64,000 nucleotides of DNA, from contig NZ_FNPB01000003.1 in assembly GCF_900107195.1 (NCBI RefSeq), positions 265,001 to 329,000 of the forward strand, given 5' to 3'. Position 1 is the stretch's first letter. Every line of letters begins with the position of its first letter. The notes below the pieces were generated by a model. It was given only the letters and a program-made list of their open reading frames with translations, was not told where the DNA came from and made no database searches. This DNA is from Halobellus clavatus. Its GTDB lineage: Archaea > Halobacteriota > Halobacteria > Halobacteriales > Haloferacaceae. This document shows positions 52,777 to 61,751 of the stretch, piece by piece. A program made the translations under genes and the position numbers.

Positions 52777-53208
52777 ATGCCACCGTCGAACGTTCTCGTC
52801 CCCCTCGATGGGTCTCCGCTGGCTGACAAGGCGTTCAAGAAGGCGCTCGAACTCTTCGATTGTCGGGTGACAGTCCTGAACGTGGTGACGCCGCTCGACG
52901 GGGCGATGAGCGAGGGAGGGATCCTCGACCCCGGGGCCGATCGCCGTGAGACCGCACAAGAGCGGGCCGATCGCCTCGTCGAACGGGCGAGAACGCAGGC
53001 CGCAGAGGTGGATCGAACGATCGAGACAGCCGTGGAGACGGGTGACCCAGCCGAAGTGATTCTCGAGTACAGCACCGCCCACGACGTCGACCACATCGTG
53101 ATGGGTGGACACGGCGGCCAGCGGAGCGGCATCGCCCGTCGGCTGCTGGGAACCGTGGCGACGCGGGTCGTCGGCGAGGCGCCGATGACCGTGACGGTCG
53201 TCCGCTGA
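52777..53208 (+). CDS. Universal stress protein A family
   Basis: A 143-residue UspA protein. The N-terminus NVLVPLDGSPLADKAF and the nucleotide-binding signature VMGGHGGQRSGIARRLLGTVATRVVGEAPMTVTVV (GxxGx9GS/T-type, here with T) indicate an ATP-binding member. ATG 52777 is selected because the family begins just before NVLVPLDG. It is convergent with the PiT transporter, separated by 11 nt. In haloarchaea UspA proteins are often next to transporters and may regulate them. Confidence 0.9.
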   Translation: MPPSNVLVPLDGSPLADKAFKKALELFDCRVTVLNVVTPLDGAMSEGGILDPGADRRETAQERADRLVERARTQAAEVDRTIETAVETGDPAEVILEYSTAHDVDHIVMGGHGGQRSGIARRLLGTVATRVVGEAPMTVTVVR

Positions 53209-53219
53209 TTCGGTTCTCG

Positions 53220-54425
53220 TCACCCACCGAGCACGGCGGCGAAGGCCCTGTAGAGGCCGAACCCGATCGCGGTCGAGCCAGCGAGTGTGATGAGCCAGAA
53301 GCTGATGGTGATGCCGATTTTCCGGCGCGAGACACCCGCAGAGCCACCCGCGAGCCCGCCACCGATGATCCCAGAGATGATGATGTTGTTGAACGAGATC
53401 GGGATTCCTAGCGCAATGGCCAGTTGAGCGATGATGAAGCCGGGGACCAGCGCGGCGATCGAGCGCCGCACCCCCAGCTGTGCATATTCGCGCGATGTCG
53501 CCTGGAGCAGCCTGGGCGCGCCGATCCACGCACCCGCGAGTATACCGACCGCACCGAGCGACAGCAGGACGATCCCGGGTAGGCCGAGTTCGGCTCCGTA
53601 GAGGTTCTCGAGTGGGCCGGTAGCCAGCCCGACCTGACTCCCGCCGCTGGAGAAGGCGACGACGCTCCCGAGAACGACGAGGAACGTGCGGATGCCGTCC
53701 TCGACCGACGTCTGCGTCCGTCTGCGGATGAAGCGGAATCCCGCTGCAGCCACCAGCAGCGTCACGACAACAGCCAAGGGATCGATCCCAGCGACCGTCG
53801 GCGTCGTGATCTGCCGCGCAATGAACCCCGCGATCGAACTCTGTGAGGCATCCGGCGGCGAGGGGATGACTCCCAGTTGGACGTTGGCGACGATGCCGCC
53901 GACGACCGCCGCGAGCACCGGGACGCCGACGGTCTCTGGGATATCATCCCGGCGAAGGAGCGTCGCAGTGAGGTAGGCCAGACCGCCCGACACGGGCGGT
54001 ACGAGAGCCCAGAAGACGGCGATGCGGCGATACGTGTCGACGGCGGGATCACCGCCGAGCGAGAGGCCAACGCCGACCATCGCCCCCGTCGTCGCGAACG
54101 CGGCCGGAACCGGATAGCCGGTGTACACGCCGAACGCCATAAATCCGGTCGCGGTCAGCAGGCCGGCCGTCGCCGCCAGGGACGTGATCTGGACGCCGTT
54201 GATGAGCCCCGCGCCGACGGTTTCGGATATCGCTCCGCCCTGGGTGAGTGCGCCGAGCGCGGCGAGAATCCCGATAAGGAAGGCCGCTCGCATCGTCGAA
54301 ATCGCGTTCGCGCCGATCGCCGGGGCGAACGGGGGCGAGTTGCTGTTGGCGCCGAGCGCCCACGCTGTGGCGAGACTGGTGAGTGTCGCCAGCACCACCA
54401 GCGTCCAGAAGAGGACTCCCGCCAC
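53220..54425 (-). CDS. PiT-family inorganic phosphate transporter
   Basis: A 401-residue membrane protein with ~10 transmembrane helices. The PiT repeat motif near the N-terminus reads WALGANSNSPPFAPAIGANAIS, and the second repeat is in the C-terminal half (GIPISFNNIIISGIIGGGLAGGSAGVSRRKIG). These replace the typical GANDxxNA signature, so it belongs to a divergent PiT branch. The substrate is probably phosphate, although sulfate is possible. A paralogue lies 232 nt upstream on the same strand. Confidence 0.85.
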   Translation of the reverse strand: MAGVLFWTLVVLATLTSLATAWALGANSNSPPFAPAIGANAISTMRAAFLIGILAALGALTQGGAISETVGAGLINGVQITSLAATAGLLTATGFMAFGVYTGYPVPAAFATTGAMVGVGLSLGGDPAVDTYRRIAVFWALVPPVSGGLAYLTATLLRRDDIPETVGVPVLAAVVGGIVANVQLGVIPSPPDASQSSIAGFIARQITTPTVAGIDPLAVVVTLLVAAAGFRFIRRRTQTSVEDGIRTFLVVLGSVVAFSSGGSQVGLATGPLENLYGAELGLPGIVLLSLGAVGILAGAWIGAPRLLQATSREYAQLGVRRSIAALVPGFIIAQLAIALGIPISFNNIIISGIIGGGLAGGSAGVSRRKIGITISFWLITLAGSTAIGFGLYRAFAAVLGG

Positions 54426-54540
54426 GCTCAGCGCCCTCCACGGACGGGGGTACGAACCATACCAGACAAATCGATGGACGAGGGCATTAAACGTTCGTCC
54501 GGCGCGTCAACGGAGCGAAGACGTCACTCTCCGGATCGGT

Positions 54541-54620
54541 CATCGAAGCCCCGCACTGACCATCGAAGCCCCGCACTGGTCATCGAAGCCCCACACAATA
54601 GTCATCGAGGCTTTCGCATT
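54541..54620. repeat. 20-bp tandem repeat array between two PiT genes
   Basis: CATCGAAGCCCCGCACTGAC at 54541-54560, a near-identical copy at 54561-54580, a third diverged copy at 54581-54602, and a fourth partial copy to ~54620. The array lies in the upstream region of the 53220-54425 gene and downstream of its paralogue. Confidence 0.85.
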
Positions 54621-54656
54621 CACCCACCCCAGCGGTCGACTCATCGGTGGAACCGC

Positions 54657-55910
54657 TCACAGCAGAAGCCTAAAGAGGAGGTACGACCCCACGACGGAGA
54701 TCGTCGGAGTCAGGATCCAGAGAACGACGATCCGGCTCGTCGCAGCGGGGTCGAAGAGGCTCTCGGCGGTCAGTTCCTCGATGTCCTCCTCGCCGATCGA
54801 TGGAACTGACGGGGTTTCGTCCGGGATCTCGTCGGCCTCGGGGGCCTCCCCGGTCGCGAGTTCACCCACCGTCGGTCCCCCCGGAGCCGCCTCCTTCGTC
54901 GACGGTGCAGCGAGCGCATTGGTCGTGAGACTCGGGCCGGGTTCCGCCTCACTCGGCGGCGTGGCGAGTTCCGCGAGGGTGGCGGCACGACTCGCTCGGC
55001 CCCACCCGAGGCCGATGATACAGCAAGTCGTGCTCACCGCGAGACTCGCCGGAATGCCGTAGTACGAGAGGACGGTGATGATCGTCGCCCCCACGGTGGA
55101 GACGATGAGCGCCGCCAGGATCGGGAGGTCCGTGATTCCGTCGCCCACCGTCGCGAGGGTTCGCCTGGCGATCGTGAATCCTCCGACGCTGATCGCACCG
55201 ACGGCGAGGAGAACGCCCTGTTCGACCGTGACGGCCCCGTTGCCGACCAGTGGCGCGACCGCGTTGGCCGCGTTCGAGGCCCCCGCGCTGAACCCCATAT
55301 AGCAGGCGATGCCCAGCACCAGCGCCGATCCAACGAGGTCACGCGGGGACGCGTTCTCGTTGAGCCGGACGCGGGGAAATCGATCGGACCGATCGATCTG
55401 TACCAACTGTCGTTCGAGGCGCGTAAACGAGAGGCGAGCCTCGAGTTGCGGGTAGATGTACCGGCCGATGACGGCCCCGATCCCGAGGCCGATGAGCGGG
55501 GCGACGATCCACGCGGAGACGATCGTGAACATCAGAGCCTCGTTGAGCGACCCCGTCGCGAGGCCGAGCCCGACGATCGCTCCTACTGCCGTCATCGAGG
55601 TGGAGGCGGGGACGCCGTAGATGTTCGAGACCAAGAGCGAAGCGCCGGTGAAAAACAGGACGCCGACGCCGGCCACGGGAGTGAACTGTGCGGCGGGCAC
55701 GATCCCTTCGCTCATCGTGACGATGACGTTGCGTCCAACCGTCCACGCGCCGACGAACACGAACACGCTGAAGAGTGCTCCCGCGGTCACTTTTCTGACT
55801 AATTTGCTCCCGACGGCCGGACCGAACGCGACGCCGGTCGAGGAGCCACCGATGTTGAACCCGACGAACGCGGCGACGAGTAGCCCAACGAAGAGGAGTA
55901 GCGTAACCAT
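54657..55910 (-). CDS. PiT-family inorganic phosphate transporter with acidic loop
   Basis: A 417-residue membrane protein. The N-terminal repeat reads VGFNIGGSSTGVAFGPAVGSKLV, and the second repeat MGFSAGASNAANAVAPLVGNGAV is close to the PiT signature. About 10 transmembrane helices. An ~85-residue Glu/Pro-rich hydrophilic stretch (~310-395) is inserted before the last helix. That loop is absent from its paralogue and would be cytoplasmic or external by topology. It is the upstream gene of the PiT pair. Confidence 0.86.
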   Translation of the reverse strand: MVTLLLFVGLLVAAFVGFNIGGSSTGVAFGPAVGSKLVRKVTAGALFSVFVFVGAWTVGRNVIVTMSEGIVPAAQFTPVAGVGVLFFTGASLLVSNIYGVPASTSMTAVGAIVGLGLATGSLNEALMFTIVSAWIVAPLIGLGIGAVIGRYIYPQLEARLSFTRLERQLVQIDRSDRFPRVRLNENASPRDLVGSALVLGIACYMGFSAGASNAANAVAPLVGNGAVTVEQGVLLAVGAISVGGFTIARRTLATVGDGITDLPILAALIVSTVGATIITVLSYYGIPASLAVSTTCCIIGLGWGRASRAATLAELATPPSEAEPGPSLTTNALAAPSTKEAAPGGPTVGELATGEAPEADEIPDETPSVPSIGEEDIEELTAESLFDPAATSRIVVLWILTPTISVVGSYLLFRLLL

Positions 55911-56414
55911 ATGACTGTGTTGTCAGCCCCGTTTCAGATCCAAACATAATGACCCACCTATTTGTATTCGACCGTTCGGGACGTGGCTCCGGTGGGTATC
56001 GATTCTGTTCACGTTCACTGCGCGGTGTCCGTCCCCGTGATCCGATGTCGGAATCAGGGTACAATCCGACTCTGAGGGGCCTTCACTTCGTACTGGCGAA
56101 TTCACGGCTGGGGTCTTCGAATCGCACAGCGAGTGTGGAGACAACCGAACCAACACAGCAGATCACCATCGTCTCAGCGCCTGAGGAGAGAAATCGGTGG
56201 CTGCGGAACTCTGTGGACGAGACTCTCGATGTCCGACAGTTCGGCCGAAAATCGAGGCCGTCCTCCCCGGGCGAAGGACAGTCCCGCGGAGTCGATCTCG
56301 TCTGCGATCAGTGCGGCCGTTTCGGCGACCTCCCGAAGGCCGTTTCGGCGACCTCCCGAAGGCCGTTTCGGCGACCTCCCGAAGGCTCTTGCACACACCG
56401 AATCGAAGAACGAT
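55911..56414. other. Gene-poor intergenic region with a 23-bp repeat array
   Basis: 504 bp between the PiT gene and the oxidoreductase gene. No frame has protein-like character. The only clear element is the perfect 23-bp tandem array at 56315-56383. Divergent promoters must lie here. Confidence 0.6.
56315..56383. repeat. 23-bp perfect tandem repeat, three units
   Basis: Three identical units at 56315-56337, 56338-56360 and 56361-56383 (GGCCGTTTCGGCGACCTCCC plus GAA). The array ends 31 nt before the ATG at 56415, where the core promoter would be. Confidence 0.9.
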
Positions 56415-57425
56415 ATGGAACCCGTGAACCGTAGTTGGTACTTCGGAGAGCGACCGACCGGTGAACCAGACCGGGACTGTTTCGAACTGAGGAAAGATCC
56501 CGTCCCAGCGCCCTCCGACGGCGAACTACTCGTCCGTGTCGAGTACCTCTCTGTCGATCCGTATATGCGCGGCCGGATGCGAGACAGTGAATCGTACGCA
56601 GAGCCCTGGGACGTCGGAGACGTTCTGCAAGGAGGTATCGTCGGCGAGGTCGTCGAGAGCCACAGCGAGCAGTACGACGTCGGCGACTTTGTGACCGGAA
56701 ACGGATCCTGGGCTGAGTACAGTCTCCTCGACGCAGATGACGTCGCCCTCGTCGATCCCGAGACCGCCGACCTGCCCGCGTACCTCGGGGTCCTCGGAAT
56801 GCCGGGGCGGACCGCGTACTTCGGGTTGCTCGAGGTCGGCGACCCCAAGCCCGGCGATACCGTCGTCGTTTCCGGGGCCGCAGGTGCGGTCGGATCGGTC
56901 GTCGGACAGATCGCGAAACTGAACGGCTGCCGCGTCGTCGGATTCGCCGGGGCGGACGAGAAGACTCGCTGGCTCACCGACGACCTTGGGTTCGACGCGG
57001 CGATCAACTACAAAGAGACCGACGACTACGGTGCTGCGCTCGACGAGGCCGCACCCGACGGCGTCGACGTGTACTTCGACAACGTCGGCGGACCGATCAC
57101 CGACGCCGTATTCACGAAACTGAACCTCGACGCTCGCGTGGCCGTCTGCGGACAGATTGCGCACTACAACGACGAGGAGCTGCCGACCGGGCCACGGAAG
57201 CTGCCACAGCTCATCGCACCACGCGCGAAGGTGCAGGGCCTGCTCGTCGCTGACTACGCGACACGGTTCGGAGAGGCGAGCGAACAGCTCGCAACGTGGG
57301 TTGCAAGCGGCCAGATCCAGCACCGCGAATCAGTCGTGGAAGGCTTAGAGAACGCTCCAGATGCGTTCCTCGGTCTGTTTTCCGGCGACAACATCGGGAA
57401 GCAAGTGGTCCACGTCCGCGACTGA
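56415..57425 (+). CDS. NADP-dependent MDR oxidoreductase (2-alkenal/prostaglandin reductase family)
   Basis: A 336-residue medium-chain dehydrogenase without catalytic zinc. Substrate-domain motifs: VEYLSVDPYMRGRM, LGVLGMPGRTAYFGLLEVGDPKPGD. Cofactor domain: VVVSGAAGAVGSVVGQIAKLNGCRVVG, then VDVYFDNVGG. This pattern fits CurA/YncB- and leukotriene B4 12-hydroxydehydrogenase-like reductases that act on alpha,beta-unsaturated carbonyls. ATG 56415 is the family start; the upstream in-frame sequence runs through the tandem repeats and is not protein-like. Confidence 0.9.
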   Translation: MEPVNRSWYFGERPTGEPDRDCFELRKDPVPAPSDGELLVRVEYLSVDPYMRGRMRDSESYAEPWDVGDVLQGGIVGEVVESHSEQYDVGDFVTGNGSWAEYSLLDADDVALVDPETADLPAYLGVLGMPGRTAYFGLLEVGDPKPGDTVVVSGAAGAVGSVVGQIAKLNGCRVVGFAGADEKTRWLTDDLGFDAAINYKETDDYGAALDEAAPDGVDVYFDNVGGPITDAVFTKLNLDARVAVCGQIAHYNDEELPTGPRKLPQLIAPRAKVQGLLVADYATRFGEASEQLATWVASGQIQHRESVVEGLENAPDAFLGLFSGDNIGKQVVHVRD

Positions 57426-57682
57426 CTGTACTGCAGCCACTCGGTACCGATAGCACCACCAGTCGCCGTGCGTGGCTGGTCGTATAGACGCGGATTCGCG
57501 TGTTCTCCGGGAGTCGTTGTTTCAATCTTCTTGTCGGGAGATGCACACTGGCAGTCTCGTGGAATCTCACCGCTTCAATTCAACCGTTCACCAGGATAGG
57601 CATCGAAGAACGGTTTGAATTCCACAGGACTCTGCCGTCTCTCACCAAACATCTATACGCGGATGCGATCCACCGATAGACA

Positions 57683-58282
57683 ATGGATGATCCAGATGAT
57701 TCCGCCGAGTCAGCGGATGGAGCCTCCCTCGACGAGATGATGCAACATCTTGGCGAGGCAAAGAAACTGGACAAATCTACGCTCACAAGTAACCAAACGC
57801 AGTGGTCGGGCCTCCAGCGGAAGGTCCGAACGCAGCGCAACGTCGCAATTCTCTCCAAGAACTATTCGGATCGGCTCGACGAACTCGTCACCCGTGAGAA
57901 GATCACCCATCGGTCCGGGAGCCGACTCGTCTCCGCGGCCGCAGCATTCGATGCCCACGGCCAACTGCCGATCTATTATCGGACCGGCGATATGGTGACC
58001 CACACGGGAATCATCACAGATCTCATCCTCGATCCGGACCCCGAGTCCCAGAAGGCAGAGAAATTTCGATCTCAAGTCAGTGAGGACGACGATTATGCGG
58101 ACTACAACGAGGAACTCGATACGACGACGTACATCGTCGAGCACGGCCGCAAGCTCGATGAGCCGTTCCAGATGACAGCACTACGAAAGGTGAGTGACGA
58201 CGAGGCGATCGACGAGGGCTTCTGGCGCTCTCCCGCTTACGTCTACACTCGCGAAGGCGACTTTTCGTCGCTCGGCGGGTAG
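57683..58282 (+). CDS. Orphan hypothetical protein
   Basis: A 199-residue acidic soluble protein. It has an N-terminal acidic stretch, then a basic helical region (TQWSGLQRKVRTQRNVAIL) and a C-terminal half with conserved-looking strands (FDAHGQLPIYYRTGDMVTHTGIITDLIL). I do not recognise a family. GC is lower than in the housekeeping genes and it stands alone, which suggests an acquired gene. The ATG at 57683 has an AT-rich TCTATAC element ~27 nt upstream. Confidence 0.65.
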   Translation: MDDPDDSAESADGASLDEMMQHLGEAKKLDKSTLTSNQTQWSGLQRKVRTQRNVAILSKNYSDRLDELVTREKITHRSGSRLVSAAAAFDAHGQLPIYYRTGDMVTHTGIITDLILDPDPESQKAEKFRSQVSEDDDYADYNEELDTTTYIVEHGRKLDEPFQMTALRKVSDDEAIDEGFWRSPAYVYTREGDFSSLGG

Positions 58283-58601
58283 TGAGAACCGAGTCTGACG
58301 CGTCGGTCCGACGTGGGCCATCCACCGAGGTGGTTGGTAAACTGATCATCAGTCGATGAGACATACCAATAGCAGACAGGTACACAGCGCCTGTTCAGAC
58401 GATAATGGTCCCGCAAGAGGTCTCAACGTATACAACACTAGCACCGACCGGGCTCGCTATCTCTCGATAGCTGCTCGAAATCAGTCGTTGATTACAGTGC
58501 GTGTCGCTCGGAGATCACTCGTATAAACCCCTATCCAGCAGTGAGATACGTATTCCGGGGCACCTGACGCCAGCCGCTCGTTCCTTGCTGTAGTTCGCCT
58601 C
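58283..58601. other. Intergenic region, nothing clear
   Basis: 319 bp between convergent genes. No frame is protein-like and no repeat or RNA signature is seen. One AT-rich element (CTCGTATAAACC, ~58527) could be a promoter, but no gene follows it. Confidence 0.5.
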
Positions 58602-60419
58602 TCACGAATCGGAGTCCTGTTCCAGTAACCACGATCTGAGTAGATACCCCGCGCCGGCGACGCCCACAACACCACTCAGAAGCCCAAACCCGGGGCCGGT
58701 GACCGACACGGCCTCCTCGTCCTGTGTGTCGTTACCGCTCGAGTCCACGGAGTCGCTTCGTGTTTCAGCACTGCTCGAGTCCCGGGCGTCGCCCTGTGTC
58801 TCGGTGTCGGGTATCGGCCCGTATTCGTCTCTCATCGATCGTCGATGGAAGTCCAGAACCCCTCTTCGCACGGTGTCCGGGACAGAATGCCCGACGCCGT
58901 CGTACACGGTGAAGTCCGCAGTTGCCCCGACGGTGTCGAATATCTCTCGACTGGTCTCGAACCGCTCGTCGACTTGTTTCCAGCCGAAAATGTCGAGGAG
59001 CAACTGTTGCCGTGAGTCACCGAAGTGACGATACGACTTGGCGTGCGTGTAATCGCTGGGGTGCTCGAGATCCTCGGGATCTCCCTGATCTTCGGCGCCG
59101 ATGTATCGGAATTGATCTACGTCCACCCACGACTCGGAATCGAACGCTTCACCCGTCAATCGTTCGAGATCGGCAGTACCCACGGGCCACCGAAGCGTCT
59201 CCATCGTCGGGGGACGCCTTCTCGGAATATCCTCGGTGAGCCGATCTTGTGGAATCGTGGCGAATCCGTTGCCACCGCTGGACGCAGCATTCACTCGGTC
59301 GGGATGTAACATCGTGAACTGATCGACCATCCGTCCCGCGTCAGAAAACCCAAGCAGATGAATCTTCGTGGCGATCTCGTACGGCTCGTCGGCCAGTCGC
59401 TCCCGTGCATCACTGATCATCGACAGCAATTGGCGATCGAGCCGTTCGTATGGAGGCTCGGTGACCTGCAGAGCGTTGTGGTCCAGCAGCTCGAACGATT
59501 CATCCGGCGGATTCGTCGGCAGCAACGCAACGAGCGCGGGCGCACGCAGTTCGTCAGCGATGGTCCGGACACGACCTGACCGAATGAAGTCTCGCCCCTC
59601 TGCGACGTTTTGCTCCCATGTCGTGTCGACGTCTTTCAGCCTGAATCCCACGACGAACGGACGGGTTAGAGTAGTGTCGTCGTTCGCGTCCGCAGCGAGC
59701 GGCGGCGTATAAATAAAATACGGGAAATGAAATCCCGCGTCGGGATTGCCCTCGATCAACTGGAAACTGTAGGTGTACCGTTCCGGATTCGTGATCGTAA
59801 ATTCGAACTCGTCGGACTGAGATACCGAGACGGTACCCAGCTCGATCGACGTCTCAGGATTCGCCGGTGGTTGAACCTCGACTTGGGTCTCTCCGGCCAG
59901 TTCGACGCCGGGCCGATCGGCCCCGAAGCGTGACACATAGCCCTGTTCGGTCGTCGTGAACAGCCCCGGAGACGCTCCGGTGCCGTTCGCCGCTCGGAAG
60001 TTTACGGGGAGTCGCGCAACTGGGGAACTTTCCGAGTCGACACACCGAATCTGAATCTCGTCTGCTCGGGGAACAGTGAGATCGACCGTGTTGGTAGTAC
60101 TGTCCACTACCACGCTCTCGAACGAGTATATCAGGGGTACGCCATCGGTTGGGTTCTCCGTGTTGGATAGCGTCGTTCTGTACGTGCCAGCCTCCGGGAG
60201 ACTCAGATCGAAGCCCCCGTCGGAGGAGAGTGTGACGGTGCGGCGGGCACCGGTATTCTCGTGTGAAAACCGAAGTTCGACACCGCTCAAATCGGCTCCC
60301 GCTGCCGATTGCACAGTACCGGTGACGGAGATGTCCGTCTGTGCTGAGGCAGTACCGAGTAGCGTCGCCGACGAACCGATCGCGACGGTCGAACAGAAGT
60401 GGCGACGACTAACGCGCAT
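58602..60419 (-). CDS. Tat-exported alpha/beta-hydrolase with PGF-CTERM anchor
   Basis: A 605-residue surface protein. The N-terminus is a Tat signal (SRRHFC, then a hydrophobic stretch and TASA cleavage). Residues ~28-120 form a carboxypeptidase-regulatory-like beta domain, followed by a second beta domain to ~210. The hydrolase domain (~215-540) has a nucleophile elbow GFSDAG with Ser359 and a probable catalytic His in YDGVGHSVPD. An acidic Asp/Ser/Thr linker (~545-575) and the C-terminal PGFG-hydrophobic-RSW tripartite tail (~576-600) match the PGF-CTERM signal processed by archaeosortase. Esterase/depolymerase activity is inferred. The TATA-like box is at 60445-60453. Confidence 0.85.
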   Translation of the reverse strand: MRVSRRHFCSTVAIGSSATLLGTASAQTDISVTGTVQSAAGADLSGVELRFSHENTGARRTVTLSSDGGFDLSLPEAGTYRTTLSNTENPTDGVPLIYSFESVVVDSTTNTVDLTVPRADEIQIRCVDSESSPVARLPVNFRAANGTGASPGLFTTTEQGYVSRFGADRPGVELAGETQVEVQPPANPETSIELGTVSVSQSDEFEFTITNPERYTYSFQLIEGNPDAGFHFPYFIYTPPLAADANDDTTLTRPFVVGFRLKDVDTTWEQNVAEGRDFIRSGRVRTIADELRAPALVALLPTNPPDESFELLDHNALQVTEPPYERLDRQLLSMISDARERLADEPYEIATKIHLLGFSDAGRMVDQFTMLHPDRVNAASSGGNGFATIPQDRLTEDIPRRRPPTMETLRWPVGTADLERLTGEAFDSESWVDVDQFRYIGAEDQGDPEDLEHPSDYTHAKSYRHFGDSRQQLLLDIFGWKQVDERFETSREIFDTVGATADFTVYDGVGHSVPDTVRRGVLDFHRRSMRDEYGPIPDTETQGDARDSSSAETRSDSVDSSGNDTQDEEAVSVTGPGFGLLSGVVGVAGAGYLLRSWLLEQDSDS

Positions 60420-60889
60420 AACCCAGCATATGTGAGAACAGGTTTGTATATTTCGTAGACGGTGAGTCCGCTCCAGAAGCCAATCCCTCGCTGCTTAGCG
60501 ACGATGGTCTACTGTCTTTCCAACGACAGGACACTCATCCTGAGGGGAACAGCCGCTACTCCCTCTCCCTCTTGATCTGGTAGACCGCTGCAACTCCGCT
60601 TGTTTGGTTGCACCGAATCGGGCCCAGTACGGTGATCACCAGTGTGTTGGGGATTGCTCAGTCGAACCACTGATTCAAAGAGAGCTTGAGTATCCAGCGC
60701 CGTTCGTCCGGTACGCTGCGGAACTAGCGTTACAGAACAGGGAAAACAGGCGATTGACAGTATAACCAGAGGGTGTCAGAGAAGCCATCAAATATCCAAC
60801 AGGAACCGCTCAGTGCAGACAAACGGTTATCACATCGGATCGTCACGCACTCAGAATCTGTCGGAAACGAATTGCTGAAAAGGGTGGGT
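60420..60889. other. Gene-free AT-richer region
   Basis: 470 bp without a supported gene. A minus-strand TATA-like AAATATACA (60445-60453) serves the Tat protein gene. Around 60765-60800 the sequence has the look of an insertion-sequence end (GGGTGTCAGAGAAGCC), but no transposase remnant could be read. Confidence 0.4.
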
Positions 60890-61084
60890 CTATTCAGCAG
60901 CAAACTCGACGCGATACCCGCGGGCTTCCGTGCCGACGTCCAGGGCGAATCCTCGACTGTCGCGGACGAAATCGACGGCGACGCGCCTCGGTGCCGTCGC
61001 ACCGGGCTCGAAGCCGTGCGCCGCGAGGTCGAGGGAGAACTGCGTTCTCGGGTCGGACTGACTGCCGTGTTCGGAGTGCGACAT
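60890..61084 (-). CDS. Small hypothetical protein
   Basis: A 64-residue protein (SHSEHGSQSDPRTQFSLDL..) with a C-terminal half VDFVRDSRGFALDVGTEARGYRVEF that looks folded. A TATA-like GCTTATC lies ~28 nt before ATG 61084. There is no signal or metal site. It may be a complete small gene or a fragment; function unknown. Confidence 0.5.
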   Translation of the reverse strand: MSHSEHGSQSDPRTQFSLDLAAHGFEPGATAPRRVAVDFVRDSRGFALDVGTEARGYRVEFAAE

Positions 61085-61212
61085 AGCTCTCACTACCGAG
61101 TGTACTGATAAGCGGCTGTGGGGGGCGTGAGCGAAAGTCGAACGACTCTACCGAACCGCGGTCAAGAAGTCCCGAGAGTTACTCCGTGATAGCAGTATGT
61201 GTTACTCCCAGG

Positions 61213-61602
61213 CTACAGAACGTCAGCAGGGTGTTCGGCTCCGTGCTCGCGAAGTTCGGAATCGAAGGAGACGAGCGTCGCATCGACGGCTTCAGCGGCC
61301 GCGAGGATGAGGGCATCCATCGGATAGAGGAGCGTTTCCGACTGGAGTTGATTGGCCGATATCATATCTGACGCATCGGGGAACGTGACCGTTGTGCGGG
61401 ACGTAATACGGTTCTCGATCTGGGTGATCCGGTCGCGTTCGATCTGTTTTTTCTTTGTGAGCACGCTCCGGAGTTCCATTAGACCCAGAACTGAAACGTA
61501 CGTCTCCTCCGCTTCGTTAAGTAACTCCACTGCGGTGTCGGATCGCTCAGTATCTCGCATCACCGCGGCGACGAGAACGTTCGTATCGAGAAGCAGTTTC
61601 AT
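61213..61602 (-). CDS. vapC: VapC-type PIN-domain toxin
   Basis: A 129-residue PIN-domain ribonuclease. The acidic active-site residues are visible in LLLDTNVLVAAV (Asp), LMELRSV (Glu), YPMDALILAAAEAVDATLVSFDSEL (Asp pairs). VapC toxins cut specific RNAs and are neutralised by the cognate antitoxin. The start overlaps the stop of the upstream antitoxin gene (ATGA), so production is coupled. It resembles other haloarchaeal type II TA modules. Confidence 0.9.
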   Translation of the reverse strand: MKLLLDTNVLVAAVMRDTERSDTAVELLNEAEETYVSVLGLMELRSVLTKKKQIERDRITQIENRITSRTTVTFPDASDMISANQLQSETLLYPMDALILAAAEAVDATLVSFDSELREHGAEHPADVL

Positions 61603-61751
61603 AACCGCTCGCGGACGTCGCGGACAGCCTTGACGGAATCAACCTCGGCGTCGATCGCGAGCTCTGCGAGCGCATCACCAAGCGCGACCGTTTCATCGTC
61701 CTCTGGATCCGATCCGAGGAACTCCCGAAAGTCTTCCGTAGTGAGGCTCAT
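61599..61751 (-). CDS. vapB: VapB-type antitoxin
   Basis: A 50-residue acidic protein (SLTTEDFREFLGSDPEDDETVALGDALAEL..VKAVRDVRERL) encoded just upstream of vapC with a 4-nt overlap. The tiny size, acidity and position identify it as the antitoxin, although its DNA-binding fold cannot be confirmed by eye. ATG 61751 is chosen; an in-frame start further upstream adds hydrophobic, non-family sequence. Confidence 0.8.
   Translation of the reverse strand: MSLTTEDFREFLGSDPEDDETVALGDALAELAIDAEVDSVKAVRDVRERL

Noticed and set aside
20645..56383. Tandem arrays considered as CRISPR
   Set aside because: Units are directly adjacent with no unique spacers, and no cas genes are present.
56174..57007. 277-codon minus-strand frame over the 23-bp repeats and the oxidoreductase
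   Set aside because: Ser/Arg-rich antisense frame; the plus strand carries the MDR motifs.
60765..60890. Possible insertion-sequence end or MITE
   Set aside because: Only one end-like string is seen, with no partner repeat or transposase remnant.
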